In this document: piece by piece, positions 43,466-53,700 of the stretch
Layout of the letters: each line of letters starts with the position of its first letter
How positions within the stretch are numbered: position 1 is the first letter of the stretch
Assembly (NCBI RefSeq): GCF_932294415.1
Contig: NC_065544.1
Location: forward strand, 17,025,351-17,089,350
Length of the DNA: 64,000 nt
Source of the DNA: Quercus robur
Lineage: Eukaryota > Streptophyta > Magnoliopsida > Fagales > Fagaceae
Direction of reading: 5' to 3'
Translations under genes and position numbers: made by a program
Notes under the pieces: generated by a model
Databases searched by the model: none
What the model saw: the letters and a program-made list of their open reading frames with translations, nothing else
What the model was told of the DNA's origin: nothing

Positions 43466-44355
43466 AATGAAAACGTAAAGCTATATAAATGAATTGAGTT
43501 TTGTAATCCATGGCTTTGTTCTAAAATACTCACCGTGGCTACCTAGGATCTAATATACATATAACCGAAAGAAGATGTAAAGCCTTATACATAACCTTTT
43601 TAAATTCACGGCTTGTACTAGAATGCACATAGTGGACAACATGGGGTTTAATACATATTAACCCTAATGAAAACGTAAGAGTCCTATACATATATTAAGA
43701 TTGTAATCCATGGCTTTGTTTTATAATGCAATCCGTAGGAAACTAACGTAAAGTGTAAACCATATTCTAGGAAAAATATCTCTTTTAAACAAATCTACAT
43801 ATCACTAATGTTTTCAAGTTAAAAGTCTAACCCTTTAATTCTTTGTTTCTAACAAATGAAAAATCATACCTGGAACAATTGGTTACCTTGTCAATAGTAT
43901 GTATTCTAAACTTCAAGGGAAAAACATACTTCCTAACCTCCTTGATGATAAAACCTTGATTTATCTCTTCTTTTATCATGTAGTTAACGTATCAAAGACA
44001 TGGGTTTAGTGAAGTAGTGGGCCGTAATTATTAACAAAAGTACTTATGGCCCATCAACTATACATGTAAAAGAAAAGTAATGATCTCAAATAAAAAGATA
44101 CGCGGGGCATTATTACAGGTCAAATGACCATTTGTGTTGTCACATCCAACTCCTCTCCATTTGTAACAATCTTCTTCGGCCGTCCACGAAGAGAAGGGGT
44201 ATGAAGCACTCTTAAAGCCTTCTTTGATCTGGAGAAGAGCTATTTGTTCACTGTCCATGCATCCTACCACGAGTCAAAGCCATTTCCATGCAATAAAGCC
44301 CAATAAAATACAACAGTACTTGATGAAATTTACGTCCTTTTATCATCATGCTCAT
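37079..44355 (-). pseudogene. LRR receptor-like protein (RLP), frameshifted and split by a foldback element
   Basis: Reads from ATG 44355: a hydrophobic signal-peptide region (FHQVLLYFIGLYCMEMALTR), a shift near 44285, then the LRR N-cap (CMDSEQIALLQIKEGF, CYKWRGVGC). After the 4.6-kb insertion (39518-44117), LRRs resume at about 39515 (FLDLSLNDFHRDSIPEFIGS, LEVLDLSGNCFSL). They continue in separate frames at 38837-38517, 38388-38191, 38147-37890 and 37763-37215. The C-terminal cap is SYIGNPQLCGIPLSKIC. The membrane segment and short basic tail (GSLLLNRSWRYIYFRF, VAKLKRKFQRR) end at TAA 37079. There is no kinase domain, so the type is RLP (EIX2/Cf-like), normally a plasma-membrane receptor for microbial or developmental signals. 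With at least five frame breaks plus the insertion, it is dead. Confidence 0.85.
39518..44117. mobile_element. 4.6-kb foldback element: two ~2.3-kb inverted arms around an 18-nt loop
   Basis: The left arm (39518-41816) starts TGTAATACCCCGCATATTTT. The right arm (41835-44117), complemented, starts TGTAATAATGCCCCGCGTAT. Arm-to-arm matches were checked at the ends, at about 39800/43850 (ccaggtatga..catttgttaga), at about 40570/43120 (catggttaattataggtcct) and at the centre (gttatgta/tacataac). Identity is about 80-85% by eye. The arms contain their own ~100-bp direct repeats ('gccatggattacaaa', 'acgttttcattgggtta', TA runs). No transposase or other ORF was recognised. It interrupts the LRR pseudogene; TCAA/TTGA occurs near both junctions but the duplication is not clean. 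A MULE-type or Foldback-type element with very long terminal inverted repeats is most likely. Two LTR-like sequences joined tail to tail is the alternative. Confidence 0.75.
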
Positions 44356-45204
44356 GATTCTATTTCAAATTGCAATTTCTCAGTACGAAATGAAAGAAAG
44401 TTTCACAAAATGAAGTTGCCTTTTGTTGCGACTTCCTTTTTCAGCCTAATACTTATACTAGCAAGGGCAACAACCAACAAGTTGGCCCATGAATAGCTCA
44501 AAAACTTAAAAGGAAGCCAGTACACTCAAATATTTTGGTGTTTGGCTGAACAAATTGTAATTTAGTGGATAATTATTAATAAGTCTAATAGAGTGTAAAA
44601 CATTTTCCTCCATTTTAGAGTGAAAAATGTCTTCTAAAATGTTACATACTCAACACACCACTATAAATAGATTTCACTACAAATGTTTTTTTATCTCATT
44701 TGCAAGGTTACAACCAAATACTAATAAATAAATAAAAGCTAGTTTTTTAGAAAATGAGAACATTTTTGTCAAAATAAATGGAGCCTAAATTTAATCAAAT
44801 CTATTCCAATATTCTTTTTTTCTTTGGAAGTAAAGCAATAGTTGACACGGCGCTGTTGTACATTAATTCTATAAAAACAAATTCCATAATTTTATGTTTA
44901 ATTTATATTTTTATATATCTACATTTAAAAAAATATAAAATGAATGATATGAACGGACGTTGTATACTAAACATTTACTGTGAGAATAAGATAATCAACG
45001 CCTACCAAACTCCTGCTACCCGTGGTGTTCTGTTCTGCCTCTTCGGCTAAAGCACCAACTACATTATTACATTCTTGAATCTTGAATTCTCTACCATTGA
45101 CTAGGCTAAAGCTACTGCCTACTGATATTATGGGTACATGAAACTGGATTCGTATAATGGGGTTATTCAATTATTTTGGCAAAAAAATTAAAATTAATTA
45201 ATTA
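44356..45204. other. Upstream region of the RLP pseudogene
   Basis: AT-rich. The short ORFs at 44224-44496 and 44778-45050 have no support as genes. Nothing else was recognised. Confidence 0.5.
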
Positions 45205-45416
45205 GGTGTGTGGTTGGTATTGGCTTAAAAAGTCAGTTTTTTTTACAATTTAGTTTATTTTTGTTATTATTTATGAGTTTCATTGCACTTTTGATATTAT
45301 TTATGGGTCTCATTATACTATTTTAAGTACTTTTTATTAGTTTTATCTAGGGTACTTTCAATAAAAAAAATTTCAATTTCAGCTAAATAAACTGTTATCA
45401 AACGGTCTAAAAAGCA
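45205..45416 (+). repeat. Dispersed repeat (GTGTGCGTTTGGCTA family), copy 2
   Basis: Aligns with 7708-7920 in the same orientation, with more decay here. Confidence 0.6.
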
Positions 45417-45509
45417 TTTGAGAACTCCGACAAAAAAATTCTCTGAATGCTAGCTTCCAAATTATTCAAGTCATTATCACCCTTATGACCAACTCCTTTT
45501 GCAATTGGT

Positions 45510-45587
45510 CAAATGAGAAAGCAGCATTTGTTACATGAATCAATGTGTAGCCTTTTTTCATGTAACAAATGATGCTTTCTTATTTTG
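45510..45587. repeat. Short hairpin, ~30-nt arms
   Basis: GAAAGCAGCATTTGTTACAT (45517 onward) pairs with ATGTAACAAATGATGCTTTC (to 45579) with one mismatch. The arms extend a few bases further in A/T. The loop is about 17-19 nt. It may be a MITE remnant or a small-RNA-sized foldback. Confidence 0.6.
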
Positions 45588-45589
45588 TT

Positions 45590-47150
45590 TTGTTTTTTTC
45601 TTGTATTTTTTACCAACAGTTATGGCAAAAGCTCTATCATGGACGGTGAGCAGAAACTTCCCTTTGATAGAGAAATATGAAAAGTGAGTCTCACAATAAG
45701 AAAGAAAATTTTTATTTTTTAATTTGATGAGTTATAATCTTTTATTTACAAATGATTGAATATTTTATGAAATTTTTGTCGCAGGATTATCACAGGTGTA
45801 TATCTCTATCTAATTGTTTAATCATGTGGTGATATTTTATTACATTAAAATCAATATAAAATACCAGTACCATTATATATAAAAATATCGAAATAAATAT
45901 TTCAAAATTGAATTTAATTAAAAAAAGGACTTATACTATTGAAAATTTTAACATGACTATATATTAAAAAAATTTAACTATTGGATTACATGTTGTTTAT
46001 GTTCTTAACATGCATGTCAAATTTCGCTCAAATATTATGTTATTTACCATTCGATTCATAAACTTATTTTTTATGCCTAATTTAAGACTACAAAAACATA
46101 AAATTTATATATTTGATTGATGACATATTTATTGATCCTTGATCTTATTGAAATTTTGCAAGAATAGAAGATATAATAAAAAAAATGTAATCTAATGGTG
46201 AATTTGTCAAAATTCATAACAAATAAAAAGATATTAGAGAATTTGTACAAACTGTGTTCATATCTTATATGCTCAAGGGATGAGGGAGGAAGAATAATAT
46301 CAACATTATAGACTTCAAAGGTTTAAATCTTATTATATTTAGGGTACACATTTTTTTGAACTAAAATCGTAAGTTGAACACATGTTGTAATAGTGCTTGT
46401 GTAATAGCTAGCTTTTATCCTTATACTAGTCATAGACCAACATGATACACATAAAAATTTGATGATTTGTTTTTTATTAAATGAAAAATAAAAATAGTAG
46501 ATGAGACTTATAAGTGTTTTAGTCTCGAACTCTTCTTAAAATAATGTGATTACTTTTTAACAAAGTATAGTTGATACAATTTATTAGATTTTCTAAATTA
46601 AGTTATCTATATTTGTTATTTGAAAATATTTAAATCTTGTAAGTTCTTTTGTTTCCCAAGGAAATATATTGTAATGTGTGGGTGAAATTTGTTTATAGTG
46701 CTCCTTACAAACAATTCATCTTCTATACATTTTGAATAGCCTAAAGAAGAAGTAAATATAAGTAAATCCATCACTTATATTTGTAAAAACAAATACAAAA
46801 CTTCAATAACATTAGAAAAATGTAATTTTATCAATAATCTATTAGAAAAATTTAATAACACAAATATGTTAAATAAGAACATATTATATCAATCTTCCTA
46901 TTAATTACTAATTGATTTTGTTTGTGCATATCAACCTTCCTATAAGATGCATATTGAAGTTATTTGCAAGATTGCATCAATCATGTATTTTTTATTTCCT
47001 TAACTTATTTGATCATTTGTGCATATTTAGAAGGTTTAAATTAGTTTGTTAGACACTTTAATTAGAATTTCTGTTTATAGCTTAGAAATTTTAAATGTCA
47101 ATGTAAAATAGATGGTTAATCATATGTTTTAAACAAACAATGAAACCTTT
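45590..47150. other. AT-rich spacer
   Basis: Very AT-rich and without ORFs of interest or repeats that I could define. Confidence 0.55.
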
Positions 47151-47555
47151 TTAGACAATATTTGCCCCACATAGAGGTTTGTAACGAACCCGCCAAAACC
47201 GACCTGATCCAACCCAACCAAACCAGTCGGGTTGGATCAGTTTTAAAGGGTTGGTGGGTTGGGTTGAGTTATGAATTTTGTTTAACAATGGGTTGGGTTG
47301 GGTCATAAGATTCACAAATTTGCCTAACCTGACCCGATCCACCTATATTTAATATATATTAAAATTAAAAATATATATTATACAATTTTGTTATTTTTTT
47401 TTCCCTTCTTCCTAAATAAAACCCAAATCCTAAGTTCTCCTCATATAGTCTGTGTTTGTTTGGTGTTATGCTTATGATTATATGGTTATAAATTTGCTCT
47501 TATGTGTAATAGTGTTATTTTAATGTTCAATTTTATAATAATAATAATAATAATA

Positions 47556-47617
<62 letters not shown>

Positions 47618-47770
47618 AACTAGCGAACTCGACTCAACCCGATCCACGTGAGTTGGGCTGGGTTGGACCCCTATGATGGGTTGAGTTGGATTGAATTTTT
47701 TTTTAACAAACCATAGTGGGTTAGGTTGAAAAAACTCCTCAACCCGACCCATGCACAGCCCTAGCCCCAC
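47151..47770. repeat. hAT-MITE-like debris with ACCCAACC repeats and (ATT)n
   Basis: Clusters of gggttgggtt, aacccgaccc and caacccaacc surround an (ATA)n(TTA)n run at about 47535-47616. The right part ends GGGTCGGGTT on the complement, after 'tagggctgtgcat', the style of a hAT-type MITE end ('gcacagccctag' at 47753-47764). The left end is not clear. Confidence 0.45.
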
Positions 47771-48233
47771 ATAAGAGTTATTAATGGGTTATTGTTAATT
47801 TGTCCCTATGATACAACTAAATAAAAGTAATGTAAAAATGGAGGGTTTATTTATTTATTTATGAATATTTTAAGGAGGGGGTTAAAATTACTATCATTTT
47901 TTAAAGTGTCAATTTAAATTTCCATCACTTTAAAAAAAAAAGCCAAAAAAAAGGGTTTGGATTGGGTATGGATATCCATAGATAATATATTTCAGATATG
48001 AGTGCTAATTGGATATTAGAATTGGATATCCATAGTTAAAATGCTTGGGTCAGGTTTGGGTATACCCGACTCAAACCCGATTTATGGCCATCCCTAAAAT
48101 TTATGTACCATAACACACTCTTATTCTCTTAATCGAAGATTTCTTGGATATTGTTCTCACTCCTCTAGAAAGGAATTTGGATTTAAATTTCTCCTGCTTG
48201 CATGCTATAAGAAAAAAAAAATTTGTCCAAACA

Positions 48234-48855
48234 CAGGGACAGAGGCATACATTGACCAGGGGGGGCAATGGCCCCCCCTCAATTTAAAATGTGTATATAT
48301 ATATATATTAGTATATATTTATGCATTAATTTTAGCAATTTTATTTTATAAAATTACATTTTTCCCTCCTTAACAATATCATTGATTCTTTTTAGAGTAA
48401 TGTTACAGTTACAAACTTATTTACAACATTTTTACAAATTGTTAAGGTACAAATTCTTATTGATTTGCATCTAAGCATATTACTTACATCATTTTTTTAC
48501 TTATCAATAATCACTTACTATATTAGCAATATACCTCTAGCATTTTCTTTATTTTAAAGGCCATTAAAAAATTTATAGATCTAAAATCTAAAACAATATA
48601 TACTAGCCCAAAAACATTTATGCAACAACAAAAATCACCAATAGCAAAGCTAAAAAAAATTAAGTCCAGTTAACTAATTTCATTCAAACAAACAACTTGC
48701 CCTTTAAAAAGTTTTAAACAGAATAATTTTGTCTTTAACTAGTAGACACAAACATCAAAAAAAAAAAAAAAAAAAAAACCCCTCAGCAGCTAAGAATCCA
48801 CCAAGCTAGAGGTTAGAGTCGCCTCCCTTAACTCAAAATCCTGGCTCTATCCCTG
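48234..48855. mobile_element. 622-bp hAT-like non-autonomous element with 8-bp target duplication
   Basis: The ends are CAGGGACAGAGGCA and, complemented, CAGGGATAGAGCCA. An exact 8-bp duplication TCCAAACA flanks it (48226-48233 and 48856-48863). CAGGG ends and 8-bp duplications are the hAT signature. The interior is AT-rich, with GGGGGGG/CCCCCC tracts near the left end (tgaccaggggggg, ggccccccc) and no transposase. A left-end relative is at 31489. Confidence 0.88.
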
Positions 48856-48863
48856 TCCAAACA

Positions 48864-49898
48864 TGAAACTTTTTTTCCCCTGATTCAATAAATTAAAGTA
48901 TTATATGGTTCAATTGAAAGTTCAATAATAATATTCTTTGTAGTATCGTTCAGACCCACCTCTTTCTCTCCAATTATTTATCTATAAAAAAAAAATTAGA
49001 ATAAATTGCAAAGTATATCTCTAAAGTTTAACGTTTATTTTAATTTTATATCCTAACATTTAAAAAACTGGATTTTATACTATAAAATTTGGTTCCTTTA
49101 GCAAAACTCTCATAATAGTAAAAACTAGAAGACTGTTGTGGCAGATCCACATTCTGGGGGCTGGGTTGGGTTTTGAGCTGCATGGGCTGGGTTCGTTGGG
49201 TCCTTCAGCAGGTAAGGGTTCGTGGGTTTCCTTCTTTGGATTTTGTCGTTTAGACTTTTGAGTGAGTTGAATGATTTAGGAATTGAGTTGCATCCAAAAC
49301 GGTGTCGTCATAAAACCTGGATGGTTCACTTCACAGTGCCTTTTTCTTTGAAACGGCATCGCTTTTAGAACTGATTTTGACCCAAAAAAAAAATAATAAT
49401 AATAACATGTCACTTATCCGCTTAAATTAACGGTTTTTTAAATTTTAAAATATAAAATCCAAATAATCCCAAACGGATCTTGCAATTTACCTAAAAAATT
49501 TAAGTGTTATTACGATAAACGTTACATTAATTTTCTTAATATTAAAAAAGCCAAAACTAGAATAGATCATAATTGTCCCATGTTGGCTACATGCGTAAGA
49601 TATTTTGAATTTGTTTTTGTTTTGTTTCCGTACATTATCAGTTACATATATCTTTCTGGTTTGTAATGCGCTAAGGCTCACACACATTAACCAGCTGGAA
49701 ACTACTCTTCCATGCATTCATGTAAGACTCTAATCCTTCCCTCTTCTCTCAGTACAGTCTCCATGCATTCTGTTCCCGCTTTTTCGTAATGTATTCTTAG
49801 TTCTCCGTCTTACTTTTCATTGTTTCTGCGCAGTTTGCTGTTTGTTTGTCATGTTAGTCTGTTGGTTTTTATGGCATTTGCTCTGTTCTGGGAAATGT

Positions 49899-49949
<51 letters not shown>

Positions 49950-50700
49950 GCATTTGCTTAGTGGGTTTTGTGCTTAGTCCATGTAAGCTTTATAATTTCA
50001 TCACACACTGAGAGGTACACAATACTGACTTAATGGGAACTTTGGTTATGTATTGCATTGTTTTTGTTAAGTTTAATAGCATTTTGCTTTGTTTCAGGAA
50101 TTGGGTTCTCATAATAGTCACAAAATCCAGCACACAAAATATAAAATTTCAAGAATTTATCTTCTTTAATTACCTTGGTCATACGTTTATGTGTTACTTC
50201 AGGTTTGGTTTTTTGTTTTTTTAGCAGCCTTTTACTTTGATTTCTCAAAACAATTAATAAGTGATGTGTACTCTATCTATCTGTGGATCTTATAGGGTTT
50301 TTTTTGGCTAACATGAGTGTCCAAGGCTCTTTGAGCATCTGAGTAGGGGTGTGAGACGGGAGATTACACACCCTTGGTAATTATAGGGAGGAATACCCTT
50401 GGTAGTAGCCCCAAAATGCTGCCTTGGAGACTTGAACCAGGAGGTTCTATTTATATGTATTATGGTGTCTCATACCACATGTTTGACTTTTAGTTTGAAA
50501 GAGGTTTCACAACCTTTTCCAATTCAGTTTGTGCAGCATAGACCATTCTTTATATGGTTGCACTGTCGTTGCCTCCTCTTAGTTAATGGCTTTTGATTAA
50601 AGGTATACATTATGAGGAACATGTTGGGAGATTTTGAGGAATGGTGATCACTTGTATTAATCTTGGCTGAACTTTTATAGGTCGATTATTGATTGCACAC
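48864..50700. other. 5' region of the PPR gene, first exon not resolved
   Basis: Contains a T47 run (49900-49946) and T-rich sequence. One candidate first exon is ATG 49763-49785 (MHSVPAF) with donor TTTTTC/GTAATG. Joined to an acceptor at 50744-50746, it would keep the PPR frame. This is one possibility and is not supported by any conserved residue. Confidence 0.35.
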
Positions 50701-50746
50701 TTAAATATATATTCGTAGAACCAAGAAGCTATAGGAGTGGTTTCAG

Positions 50747-53700
50747 ATGTGAAGCCAAGAATTTAAGTGGTGAGGCTGTCGAGAAGAGCAAACCCGAAGG
50801 GCTTTATATTGAGAAAAATTTAAGTGGTGAGGTTGTTGAGAAGAGCAAACGTGAAGAGCTTCATATTGACAAAAATTTAAGTGGTGAGGCTGTTGAGAAG
50901 CGCAAGCATGAAGGATTTTATATTGACAAAGATGGCAAATGGAGAAGCTTTGAACCAAAGAAGTTGTCTAGGAAACGATGTAATACAAAACTTTAAACTC
51001 AACTTTATTTGATTCATGATATATGTTGAAGTATTAAGGTCTTCGTCGTCTTTGTATAGGTGGTTCTTTAAGAGGACGAGGATGGAAATATGGATCCGGT
51101 TTTGTTGATGGAATTTTTCCAGTACTGAGTCCCATTGCTCAGCAAATTTTGGACTTTTCCCTGAATGACCTGGATCCCAATCAACTTTGGCGTTCTCTTG
51201 ATACTCTCCCTGCCACTTATACCACATGGGATGATATCATCAATGTAGTTGTTCAGCTTCGGCTAAATAAAAAGTGGGACTCGATTGTGTTGGTGAGAAA
51301 GTAGTACCTCTTCCCTTACTTTTTAAAATTGGTAACAAAATACTCAAAAACACATTTGCATGGTTGATTTCTTCACCCCCCCCCCCCCTCCCCCTCTTTT
51401 GGTTTGGATGTGGTTGAATTTTAAAAGCCTAAGTATTTCCATTCTTCAAACTGATACAGAAACAAGTTGATAATATTTCTTTCAAGTTCAGAACTGTCAT
51501 TTTAGTTGATATCTCTTAGCTCTTTATTCTAGGTGGGTATTGTCAAGCTAAATCCACATTGAAATCTTCATGTTTTTCCAACTGAATACTTACATAAGAC
51601 ATAAGATACCACATGAAATAAAATTTTAGCAATTCAATTGTCATAATACAACTGGGCATGCCCTTTCTGTTTCTTCCTATCCATAGCTAAATTACATTAA
51701 ATGACATTTGACTTATTCATTGACATTTTTAACTTTAAAATAATTAACTCATGTTCAGATATGTGAATGGATCTTGCACAAGAGCTCCTTCAAACCGGAT
51801 GTAATGTGCTACAATTTGCTTATAGATGCTTATGGGCAGAAATCACTGTGTAAGGATGCAGAATCTGCATATTTAGAACTTATTGAAAGCCGGTGCATCC
51901 CTACTGAAGACACTTATGCCCTTCTTCTAAAGGCCTACTGCAAATCTGGGCTACTAGGGAAAGCTGAAGCTGTATTTTCTGAAATGCGAAAATATGGTCT
52001 TCCCCCAAGTATGTTTCTGTATCGACTTATAGCTGTTTATTTTTTAGGAGAGATGGTTTTGTAAATTGTCAAGAACTTTGAGAATTTAATTAATGAGTTC
52101 ATAATCAATATCTTTAATAACTTTGCATACAAAAAACTTGCACCATAACTACTTCAACTATAAAATACAATCAAAGGAGTAAATATCCTTAAAATCTCTG
52201 AAATTCCTCAGGAATATCATGTCCAGTTTAAATCTTATCTGTGATGCACTGATACTTGAATATGCTTATTGTTTCTAATCAAAACTATTCAGTAAAGTTG
52301 TTTAACATCATATCAGTGTATTGGGTGCTCAAAATATTTGTTTGATGTATGTTTAACAATTGTATTCTTAATACTATATAAATAATATATTTGGTGGATA
52401 CCCTATACATGAAGAAAAAACCTAAAATTCTTAATGGAATTTCAGTCATGAATATTACAACTACTATTCATATTAACCAAAAGGCCAAGAAGTACATTAT
52501 TACAAGATTTAAACCACTTGATTTTGAGACTATGACTAGTAACTTAATCACCCATTGGACCTGGCTTGTTACTCTGGAATTAGAGGTTGACCATCAGTAT
52601 AGGTTGACCAAGAGTCTGTTCCCCTACACTCAAAAAGAAAGATTAAAAAGTTCCTTTATTAAATTTTTATGTCCTTCTTGAGTTATAGTAAATTATTAAA
52701 ATTAGTAACAATGAGAGAAATTAAGAAGTATGCCCAATGCCTTTATTGCATGGAAAGGGGCAAAATTCCATTGAAATGTATGGCTAGATTACAAAATATA
52801 CAAGGTGGTCACTTTTCTTTGAGAAAAGTTCTGCTAAGTGAACTCCCTGTTATTAGGCCTTCCGTTTTCATAAGCAGATATAACCAGTGACTCCAAAAGT
52901 GTACGCTAAGTAGAAGAGCGTGTTCTTATATGTATGGATTCTACCTTCCCAAGTTCTGCAATGCAATATGGGAGTGATTCTTGTGAATTATGTCTTGTGT
53001 ACGGTATACCTATTCTCTTGTCAAAAAAAGTACATCAATTCACCAAGGGTGTACTGTATACTTGTGCACTACCTTCAAGTTCTTCAACTCATTTTGTTGA
53101 GTTGAGTTGCTTGGGGGCAGGGCTTCCTCCTTTTTGACAGAGCTCAATTAATTGAGGTAATATCATTGTCATAAGAGAGTTCTAACTACTTCATGCCATG
53201 TCTTTTAGGCATTTGTCTGCGGGGGACATTGATTTGAATTCGATAAAAATCATAGACATTCCTTTATGGGTTTTGAGAGATCATGTAAGAGAATAATTGT
53301 GATCTTATGCTGGCTAGGCACACTGCCAAACCCTGTCATTCTGTTGTATGTTTACTTGATTTACTCACTTTCTTTTGCAATTAGGTCCTGACTCCTGGGT
53401 AATTTATTTGAATGTATTAGATTATATTCTGCTGTTTTCAATGGACACAATTGATATGCCTACACCTAGACTATATAGAATGTGAATTTATGCAGAAATA
53501 TCTTTAAATGTATTCAGGTGCAGTTGTGTACAATGCTTTTATTGATGGATTAATGAAGGGAGGAAACCCTCAAAAAGCAGAAGAGATCTTCCAAAGAATG
53601 AAGAAAGATTGCTGCGAACCATCTGTTGATACTTACACATTGTTGATCAACTTATATGGAAAGGTGTTTTCAATTTTACTCATCATCTATTTATTTTTTT

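Noticed and set aside
44401-44496. Plus-strand peptide MKLPFVATSFFSL as a signal peptide for the LRR gene
   Set aside because: The LRR gene is on the minus strand, and a fitting hydrophobic leader lies there at about 44355-44290.
52391-52681. 96-codon ORF in a PPR intron
   Set aside because: No recognisable family, lies within an intron with clean splice sites, base composition like the surroundings.
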